This document shows positions 23,082 to 28,112 of a DNA stretch of 28,112 bases, piece after piece (position 1 is the stretch's first letter; each line of letters starts with the position of its first letter). The notes beneath the pieces are model-generated. The model made no database searches and was not told the DNA's origin. It was given only the letters and a program-made list of their open reading frames with translations. The stretch spans positions 1 to 28,112 of the forward strand of contig JANYFX010000728.1 of NCBI GenBank assembly GCA_025359585.1, given 5' to 3'. Source of the DNA: Rhizobacter sp. GTDB lineage: Bacteria > Pseudomonadota > Gammaproteobacteria > Burkholderiales > Burkholderiaceae_C. The position numbers were made by a program, and so were the translations under genes.

Positions 23082-24314
23082 CTACTTGAGCTTGAAGCCG
23101 CAGACGCCGCAGAACAGGTCGTCGGCACCGACCGGCGCCGTGCACTTCGGGCACGGCAGGGTGGCCGGCTGGGCGGGTGGCGCGCTCACGCCGGGCGCCG
23201 CGCTGTAGACCGGCGGGGCGCTCGCAGCGGCGGCGCCGGCCTGCGCGGCGGCCGCCGATTGCCGCGCCTGTTCGCGCGCCCGTTCGGCCGCGTCTTTCGC
23301 TTTCTGGCTCAGCTCGGCGGCACGCCGTTTTGCATCGTCGAAGCCGGCCTGCATGGCCGCTTCGGTCGCGCCCACGTCCAGGCCTTCGGTGACGCGCAGG
23401 TACACGAGGTTCAGGCCGAGCAGATAAACGAGCGACACCAGCGAGGCCGCAAGTGCCCACAGCAGCCCGCCGCCGATGCCGGCCGCGACGACATAACCGA
23501 CACCTCCAGTGCCGCGCCCACCGCCACCGCCGAAGTCGCCACCCTGATCGACACCGAAGCCGCGCAACATGCCGAACACCGAGCCGAGGCCGTCACCGCC
23601 GAGGATGCCGCCCATCATGCCGGCCGACGGGATCAGGCCCGTGACCAGCACCCCGAAGACGATGAAGCCGACCCCCATCGCGAGAAAGCCGACCACGGTC
23701 AGCAAGAGCATGGACTCGACCAGCCGACTGCGCACGATGGCCAGCGCCTTGGCGATGGCGTGCATGATCGTCGAGCCTTCCCAGATGGCGGGCAGCGCGA
23801 GAAACAGGCACTGGAACAGGCCGCACAAGGTCAGGCCGAGCACCACGACCGAGAGCGGGAACACCAGCACGAACAGGATCGGTCCGAGAAACGGAATCTT
23901 GCAGACCAGGTACACCAGCGCGACCGCGATGAACACCACCAGCGAGACCAGCAGCAACGCGAGGCCGAGCGCGATGAACTTCGGGATGCAGAACAGGCCG
24001 CCCATCACCGCGTCGGGCAGGCTGCGGGCGGGCACGCCCTTGGCCTGGTCCATCAACAACAGGCCAGCGGCATTCACGCCGGTGGCGCTCGCGACGAACA
24101 TCGCCAGGCCGCCCAGGAACGCCAGGAAAAACCCCATGCGCGTGGCCAAAAACGAAAACAGCCCGGCGATCAGGATGCCGGCGAACAGGCAACCCAGCAT
24201 GGCCAGCAGCGCGCGCCGGTTTCGCAGGCCGCTGATGGCCTGGAACATGCTCGAAAAAGCATCGGTCGAAAGGCCGCCGATGGGGCCGGCGGTGTCTGCT
24301 GAATGCGTGTTCAT
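23082..24314 (-). CDS. Multispanning membrane protein with C-terminal zinc ribbon
   Basis: A 410-residue inner-membrane protein that I cannot assign to a named family. Roughly six hydrophobic helices are visible in two blocks: about 36-95, 108-180 and 200-300. A glycine-rich loop (MMGGILGGDGLG and DFGGGGGRGTGG, about 235-275) interrupts the second block. A helical Ala/Lys/Glu/Arg stretch follows (about 315-355), then an Ala/Pro linker. The C-terminus is a short zinc ribbon with Cys388/391 (CPKC) and Cys402/405 (CGVCG). A perfect AGGAGG ribosome site precedes the ATG. It is 75 bp downstream of another zinc-ribbon membrane protein gene and probably in its operon. Function unknown; its membrane part vaguely resembles large bacterial YIP1/GYF-like membrane proteins. 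Confidence 0.8.
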   Translation of the reverse strand: MNTHSADTAGPIGGLSTDAFSSMFQAISGLRNRRALLAMLGCLFAGILIAGLFSFLATRMGFFLAFLGGLAMFVASATGVNAAGLLLMDQAKGVPARSLPDAVMGGLFCIPKFIALGLALLLVSLVVFIAVALVYLVCKIPFLGPILFVLVFPLSVVVLGLTLCGLFQCLFLALPAIWEGSTIMHAIAKALAIVRSRLVESMLLLTVVGFLAMGVGFIVFGVLVTGLIPSAGMMGGILGGDGLGSVFGMLRGFGVDQGGDFGGGGGRGTGGVGYVVAAGIGGGLLWALAASLVSLVYLLGLNLVYLRVTEGLDVGATEAAMQAGFDDAKRRAAELSQKAKDAAERAREQARQSAAAAQAGAAAASAPPVYSAAPGVSAPPAQPATLPCPKCTAPVGADDLFCGVCGFKLK

Positions 24315-24389
24315 GGGTTCCTCCTGTCGAATGTTCTGCGCGGGCCCGGTCTTTGTGCCGGGCCTCGTTCGCGGTGGGCCGAGCTGGTT

Positions 24390-25415
24390 CTACTGGCGCC
24401 TCCGCTCCTCTGCCGCGTTGACGGCCTTGCAGGCCGGCTCTTCGGCGTGTTCAGCGCGGCCGCACTCGCGTGACTCGCACACCGAGCGCGAGATCGCGTT
24501 GCCACCGGCGCAGATCTCGCGCGCCGTGCGGGCCTGGGGCACCGGTGCGGGTGCCACCGGCGCTGCCGGCGTGGCGGCGCGCTGGGGCTGTGGTGCTGCT
24601 GCTGCGGGTGCAGATGCCGCGCGAGCGCGTGCCTCCTCGACACGCTGCCGGGCCGCGTCGCGCTGAGCCTGTGCGGCGGCTTCGCGTTGTTCGCGCTGCA
24701 GCTTGATCCTGGAGTCGCGTGCGGCCTTTTCGTCGGCAAGACGCTTCGTTTCTTCGGCATCGACGGGTGGCGGCAGCACTGGGGTTGCGGGAGCGCTGGC
24801 CGCTGTCGGTGGTTCGATCGGCACCGGCACGGCGGGCTGTGCCAGAACCACCGGCTCGGGCGGAGGCGGGGCTGCGATGGGAGGCGGTGCTGGCGGCGGC
24901 GGTGGCGGAGCGACCTGTGCGGCCGCTGGCGCGGCGCTGGGCCGTGAGCTCATCCACCAGGCGCCGCCCGCGAGCATGGCCACGGCGAGTGCCCCCACAG
25001 CGATCAGCAGCGAGGTGCGTCGGGGTGGCGCGGCCGGCAGGGTTTCGGCCAGAGGGCCGGGAACCGTGGTGTCGTTCGAGTCTTGAGGCGGTGGCGGCGG
25101 CGGCCGAGGTGCTGCCGGCGGTGGAGGCGCTGGTGGTGGAGGTTGTGGCGGTGCTGGTGGCGGAGCCATCGGTGGAGAAGGAGGCACGGCCACCGCGGCC
25201 GGCTTCGGCTTCGGCCGAATGATGGTCTGCTCCGACAGATCGTTGCCACACTTGGCGCAGAAGCTTGCGCTGATGCGGTTGTTGTGCCCGCAGGCCGAGC
25301 AGTCGATGCCGGGACTTTCCTCCGCGACCGGGGCCGCGAACGGGCTGCCGCAGCCACGGCAGAACACGGCCGCGTCGTCGTTTTGGGTCCCGCACTTCGA
25401 ACAGCCCTTGGGCAT
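24390..25415 (-). CDS. Double zinc-ribbon, proline-rich single-pass membrane protein
   Basis: A 341-residue protein of unknown function with clear architecture. Two N-terminal zinc ribbons lie at Cys5/8/19/22 and Cys39/42/53/56. A first proline-rich arm covers about 74-111 and one membrane helix about 135-155. A second proline-rich arm (about 168-218) leads to a charged helix (220-266, likely coiled coil) and an Ala/Pro linker. A C-terminal module has four cysteines (302, 313, 318, 329) that could form disulfides if outside. The positive PRR before the helix predicts cytoplasmic zinc ribbons and a periplasmic C-terminus. A CAGGAG ribosome site precedes the ATG at 25415. It is probably co-transcribed with the multispanning zinc-ribbon gene downstream. 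Confidence 0.82.
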   Translation of the reverse strand: MPKGCSKCGTQNDDAAVFCRGCGSPFAAPVAEESPGIDCSACGHNNRISASFCAKCGNDLSEQTIIRPKPKPAAVAVPPSPPMAPPPAPPQPPPPAPPPPAAPRPPPPPPQDSNDTTVPGPLAETLPAAPPRRTSLLIAVGALAVAMLAGGAWWMSSRPSAAPAAAQVAPPPPPPAPPPIAAPPPPEPVVLAQPAVPVPIEPPTAASAPATPVLPPPVDAEETKRLADEKAARDSRIKLQREQREAAAQAQRDAARQRVEEARARAASAPAAAAPQPQRAATPAAPVAPAPVPQARTAREICAGGNAISRSVCESRECGRAEHAEEPACKAVNAAEERRRQ

Positions 25416-25641
25416 CGGTTGGGTCTCCTGAGTGATGAGGCTCGCGCAGCGCGACGGAACAAAACACGATAACCCCGTTTGCCGTGGACCGCAAACCCGA
25501 CCACGCGCTTTCAACCCGCTTCACGTGCGCGACACCCATGGCGGCGCTGTGCGCGGTACAGTCCAGCCTGCAACACGTTGTGCGCCGTACTCAAAACATA
25601 ACAAGCACAGGGAGCGTCATTGCGCAGTACCGAGGTATTTC
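25416..25641. promoter_or_regulatory. Divergent spacer with a candidate minus-strand promoter and dyad
   Basis: A 226-bp spacer between the zinc-ribbon operon and the 183-aa gene. On the minus strand TTGCGG (25494-25489) and TATCGT (25471-25466) are 17 bp apart, a plausible though imperfect sigma-70 promoter for the zinc-ribbon genes. A 6-bp inverted repeat GTTTGC-N8-GCAAAC (25477-25496) overlaps the spacer and the -35 box and could be an operator. I see no clear plus-strand promoter. Confidence 0.4.
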
Positions 25642-26193
25642 ATGAAAGTCAGAGACGTCGTTATCTTTACCGGCAAGCGCTTCGAGGTGCCGCAGTGCAT
25701 TCAGCGCATCGACCACAAGGCCACCCATGGCTGGCAGTTGCGTTACGGCGGAACCAAGCTGTTCTCCGACCACACATCGGATGGCAAGGGCGCAGGCCCG
25801 GCGCTCGTCGAGGCCACCAAGGAGTTGCTCGCCCGCATCGCCAAGTTGCCTGCGCCCTCGAAGCTGCAGCGCGAACCGAACGAGAACAAGACCACCGATC
25901 TGCCGGTCGGCATTTCAGGCCCGATCGTGCGTTTGCGCAGCGGCGCGAAGGTGCACGACTGCAGCCTGTCGGTGTCGATTCCGCGTTTCGGCCAGCCGCC
26001 CAAACGCAGCAGTGTCTACATCGGCACCGAAAACACTTACACGGTCGAGAAGTACCAGGCCGCACTGGCCAAGGCGATCCTGATGCGCGACAAGGCCGAA
26101 GCCGCCTACCAGCGTGCGGCCACCAAGGCCAAGCGGGCCGACGGTGAATGGCTGCTGGCGCGGCGCGCCAAGCGCTCGGCGGCGAAGAAGTAG
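25642..26193 (+). CDS. Basic protein of unknown function, possibly AP2-like DNA-binding
   Basis: A 183-residue basic protein that I do not firmly recognise. Two segments look alike in outline: short strands and then a helix. The first is THGWQLRYGGTKLFSD followed by GPALVEATKELLARI (about 28-67). The second is DCSLSVSIPRFGQPPKRSSVYIG followed by EKYQAALAKAILMRDKAEAAY (about 106-155). A strand-strand-strand-helix unit with an aliphatic helix ending in AxxAY resembles prokaryotic AP2-like DNA-binding domains, but this is only a resemblance. The C-terminus is very basic (RRAKRSAAKK). A GAGG ribosome site precedes the ATG at 25642. It is transcribed alone and converges on the ribosylnicotinamide kinase gene. 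Confidence 0.75.
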   Translation: MKVRDVVIFTGKRFEVPQCIQRIDHKATHGWQLRYGGTKLFSDHTSDGKGAGPALVEATKELLARIAKLPAPSKLQREPNENKTTDLPVGISGPIVRLRSGAKVHDCSLSVSIPRFGQPPKRSSVYIGTENTYTVEKYQAALAKAILMRDKAEAAYQRAATKAKRADGEWLLARRAKRSAAKK

Positions 26194-26201
26194 GCTTCTT
26201 C

Positions 26202-26221
26202 CCCGAGGCTCAGGCCTCGGG
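26202..26221. terminator. Stem-loop between convergent genes (8-bp perfect stem)
   Basis: CCCGAGGC (26202-26209), loop TCAG, GCCTCGGG (26214-26221). It begins 8 bp after the stop of the 183-aa gene, and its loop holds the stop codon of the opposing kinase gene. No T-run follows on either strand, so it may act as a bidirectional 3'-end stabiliser or weak terminator rather than a classical one. Confidence 0.5.
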
Positions 26222-26854
26222 CAACAAGGCGTGGCGCTCGCAGGCCGTGTCGCCGCAGCGCTCGCAGTGCCATTGCCAGCGCTTTGTCGAGTCGGCTTCG
26301 GGTGGCGGCGTCAGTGCACGTTGCACGCACGCCAGCGCGGCTTCGAGCCGCGCCACGCCGCTGCCCGAAACCACCGAATAGGCAAGGTTCGCGCGCGTGA
26401 GTGCGCTGCGCACGGCCGCGTCCACCGGCTCGCGCACGTGCGGGCCGTCGCGCTGCAGGCCGTCGGCCTGCCAGGGCAGGTCGAGCGCGGTCAGCAGCGT
26501 CAGGTCGTACCGCGCGTGTTCGGCAAGGGCGCTGGCGTAGAGGCCTGTATCGCCGAACACGTGTTCGCTGTAGACCGCGATCATCACGGCGGTGGTGTCG
26601 GCGATGACGATGTCGTGGTCTTGCGCCGCAGCCTCGATGCGGCGCGTCTGCTCTGCCGCGATGCCTGATTGCTCTTCTCGGCGCGGCGTTCGGCTGTGCG
26701 TGTCGCAGAACTCGCGCAGGTATTCGGCCACGACGGCGACGCGCCTGGCGGGTTCGCCCGGCCGTTCGGCGAGTGCCGTGGCGAGGGCGCTCGCGAGCAC
26801 CGTCTTGCCGGTGCTCTCGGCCCCGAGCAGTGCGATCACGAAGGCCTTGGCCAT
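26210..26854 (-). CDS. NadR-type ribosylnicotinamide kinase (P-loop ATPase)
   Basis: A 214-residue cytoplasmic kinase predicted to phosphorylate nicotinamide riboside to NMN. The P-loop GAESTGKT is at residues 11-18. Downstream it follows the kinase domain of E. coli NadR: VVAEYLREF (NadR WEYGRDY), IVIADTTAV (NadR IDTD), and YDLTLLTALDLPWQADGLQRDG (NadR YDLVILL...PWVADGLR). It has neither the N-terminal HTH nor the NMN adenylyltransferase domain of full NadR. An extra C-terminal Cys/His cluster (His196, Cys197, Cys200, Cys205, His208) may bind a metal. It starts 4 bases after the pnuC stop, which supports a role in vitamin B3 salvage. Confidence 0.85.
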   Translation of the reverse strand: MAKAFVIALLGAESTGKTVLASALATALAERPGEPARRVAVVAEYLREFCDTHSRTPRREEQSGIAAEQTRRIEAAAQDHDIVIADTTAVMIAVYSEHVFGDTGLYASALAEHARYDLTLLTALDLPWQADGLQRDGPHVREPVDAAVRSALTRANLAYSVVSGSGVARLEAALACVQRALTPPPEADSTKRWQWHCERCGDTACERHALLPEA

Positions 26855-26858
26855 GGCT

Positions 26859-27488
26859 TCAGGCTGCTTGTTGCAAACGTCGCCAGGCGCGCCAGCCGAA
26901 CACCGACATCACAATGAAGATGGCGTACAGAATGACCGTTAGCCACAAACCCTTGTAGGCGAAGAGCGCCACGCTGATGACGTTGACGACGATCCAGGCC
27001 AGCCAGTTCTCGACGTACTTTCGGCCGAGCAGCCACTGGCCGATCACGCTGGCGGCGGTGGGGAAGGCGTCCCACCAGGGCACGTCGGTGTCGGTACATG
27101 TTTTCAGGAAGAGGCCGGTGGCGGGCCACGCGACGGCCAGCGCGGCGAGCAACTGCCAGCGCTGGCGCGGGCCGAGTTCGCGCACACGCAAGGCGCTGCC
27201 GTCGTCGGCCGTGCCACGCAACCACTGCCACCAGCCCCAGAACGCGATCACCACGAAGAAGAGCTGCAGGCTCGCATCACCGTACAGCTTGCTGTTCCAG
27301 AACAGCAGGAAGTAGAGAGCCGAGCTGACGATGGCCAGCGGCCACCCGAGCGGGTTGACACGCATGTTGAACACGACCATCGCGATCGCCAGCACGAAGG
27401 CCACGAGTTCGAGCCAGGTGAAAGGCGCCGCCCACAAGCTGAACGCGGGAGCGAAGAGGGGCTGCAGCCACTGCAGCAAGGCGGTCAC
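26859..27488 (-). CDS. pnuC: PnuC-family nicotinamide riboside transporter
   Basis: A 209-residue inner-membrane facilitator with about seven helices that lets nicotinamide riboside enter the cell; trapping depends on phosphorylation inside. Family features include FTWLELVAFVLAIAMVVFNMRVNPLGWPLAIVSSALY, the FWGWWQWLRG motif after helix 3, and FPTAASVIGQWLLGRKYVENWLAWIVVNVIS. PnuT-type thiamine carriers are close relatives, but the downstream NadR-type kinase favours the riboside. The start is GTG at 27488 with GGAG about 9 bases upstream. It lies 21 bp after ftsB, too short for a riboswitch, so it is probably transcribed from the eno-ftsB operon. Confidence 0.92.
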   Translation of the reverse strand: MTALLQWLQPLFAPAFSLWAAPFTWLELVAFVLAIAMVVFNMRVNPLGWPLAIVSSALYFLLFWNSKLYGDASLQLFFVVIAFWGWWQWLRGTADDGSALRVRELGPRQRWQLLAALAVAWPATGLFLKTCTDTDVPWWDAFPTAASVIGQWLLGRKYVENWLAWIVVNVISVALFAYKGLWLTVILYAIFIVMSVFGWRAWRRLQQAA

Positions 27489-27509
27489 GACACGGCTCCA
27501 GGAGACGGA

Positions 27510-27788
27510 CTAACGCTTCGGCGTCGAGACCTGCACGTAGATCTCGTCGGGCCGGATCATGCCGAGCTCGAAGCGCGCTTTTTCCTCGACCATCTCCAGG
27601 CCTTCTTTCAGGTCGCGCACTTCGGCGTCCATCTGTGCGTTGCGCGCACGGGCCGCGTTGTTCGCGGCCTTCTGCAGCTGCAGCTTCGCGCTCAAATCCA
27701 TGGTGCGCGGCACACCGCCCTTGCCGAACCAGAGTTCGGCGTGCACCAGCACCAGCAGCGCGGCGAGTGCGAGGGTGATGTAGCGCAT
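27510..27788 (-). CDS. ftsB: Cell division protein FtsB
   Basis: A 92-residue bitopic protein of the FtsQLB divisome subcomplex. It has a short cytoplasmic N-terminus (MRYI), one membrane helix (about 4-18), and the FGKGGVPRTMDLSAKLQLQKAANNAARARN segment that leads into a periplasmic coiled coil. The C-terminal half has the conserved EEKARFELGMIRPDEIYVQV. The small size and position right after enolase are the standard beta- and gamma-proteobacterial arrangement. The start is ATG at 27788, 36 bp after the eno stop. Confidence 0.93.
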   Translation of the reverse strand: MRYITLALAALLVLVHAELWFGKGGVPRTMDLSAKLQLQKAANNAARARNAQMDAEVRDLKEGLEMVEEKARFELGMIRPDEIYVQVSTPKR

Positions 27789-27824
27789 GAAGGGTCGTGT
27801 GCGAAGAGCGGGCCGGCTGCCTGA

Positions 27825-28112
27825 TCAGCGCAGGTTGTAGAACGCCGCGCGGCCGGGGTAGGTGGCCACGTCGCCGAGGTCTTCTTCGATGCGCAGCAGC
27901 TGGTTGTACTTGGCGATGCGGTCGCTGCGGCTCATCGAGCCGGTCTTGATCTGGCCGGCGTTGGTGCCCACCGCGATGTCGGCGATGGTCGAGTCTTCGG
28001 TCTCGCCCGAGCGGTGGCTGATCACGGCGGTCCAGCCGGCGCGCTTGGCCATCTCGATCGCGGCGAAGGTTTCGGTCAGCGTGCCGATCTGGTTGATCTT
28101 GATCAGGATCGA
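27825..28112 (-). CDS. eno: Enolase, C-terminal part (cut by window edge)
   Basis: The last 95 residues of the glycolytic enzyme converting 2-phosphoglycerate to phosphoenolpyruvate. The minus-strand reading gives ILIKINQIGTLTETF with the catalytic lysine. SHRSGETEDSTIADIAVG (substrate-loop His and the SGETED signature) and QIKTGSMSRSDRIAKYNQL with the second active-site Lys follow. The N-terminal part and start are outside the window. Identity is certain. It heads the eno-ftsB-pnuC-kinase run in this window. Confidence 0.97.
   Translation of the reverse strand, partial: SILIKINQIGTLTETFAAIEMAKRAGWTAVISHRSGETEDSTIADIAVGTNAGQIKTGSMSRSDRIAKYNQLLRIEEDLGDVATYPGRAAFYNLR

Noticed and set aside
27489..27509. 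NAD-sensing riboswitch ahead of pnuC
   Set aside because: Only 21 bp separate ftsB and pnuC, too short for any known aptamer.
1..28112. CRISPR arrays, tRNA or rRNA genes, insertion sequences, phage or defence islands
   Set aside because: No regularly spaced repeats, cloverleaf sequences, transposase or integrase frames, or terminal inverted repeats were seen. Every spacer is under 300 bp and the genes are metabolic or housekeeping.

Overview
The window is high-GC DNA from a beta-proteobacterium, most likely of the order Burkholderiales. The call rests on the PhhA, Hsp33, FtsB and enolase sequences, the two outer-membrane porin types (OmpC-like and DcaP-like), the solute-binding-protein style and the codon use. 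It is chromosomal. The right end is housekeeping (eno-ftsB). The rest is metabolic and accessory genes packed into short operons with many 4-bp ATGA overlaps. I see no rRNA, tRNA, insertion sequence, phage gene or CRISPR array.

Layout. (1) 1-950: the 5' end of phhA on the minus strand, divergent from a MarC-family membrane protein. (2) 1197-4884: a complete polar amino-acid ABC importer (binding protein, permease, ATPase) followed closely by a DcaP-type outer-membrane channel, which reads as one uptake route across both membranes. (3) 4909-15460: a regulator made of two HxlR winged-helix modules in one chain, divergent from an eight-gene plus-strand cluster. That cluster encodes a Rieske oxygenase alpha subunit, acyl-CoA ligase, WS/DGAT acyltransferase, alpha/beta hydrolase, SDR, SnoaL/NTF2-like protein, OmpC-type porin and branched-chain-type binding protein. 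It closes with a clear intrinsic terminator at 15480-15500. It looks like an uptake-and-catabolism cluster for a hydrophobic carboxylic or ester substrate; the substrate cannot be read from the sequence.

(4) 15568-17628: an exported S46 dipeptidyl-peptidase. (5) 17645-20866 (minus): a tightly coupled operon DUF4345 membrane protein - DUF2867 - DUF455 ferritin-like protein - M81 (MlrC-like) metallopeptidase. (6) 21002-23066: a small coiled-coil protein on the minus strand, then gamma-carbonic anhydrase and Hsp33 on the plus strand, 1 bp apart. (7) 23082-25415 (minus): two unusual zinc-ribbon membrane proteins in tandem. One has a double N-terminal zinc ribbon, proline-rich arms and one membrane helix; the other is multispanning with a C-terminal zinc ribbon. 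(8) 25642-26193: a basic 183-aa protein of uncertain function.

(9) 26210-28112 (minus): eno (3' end) - ftsB - pnuC - NadR-type ribosylnicotinamide kinase. The last two make a nicotinamide-riboside uptake and phosphorylation pair attached to a housekeeping operon. The strongest leads for something undescribed are the fused HxlR regulator with its Rieske/acyl-ester cluster, the zinc-ribbon membrane pair, and the DUF4345-DUF2867-DUF455-M81 operon.
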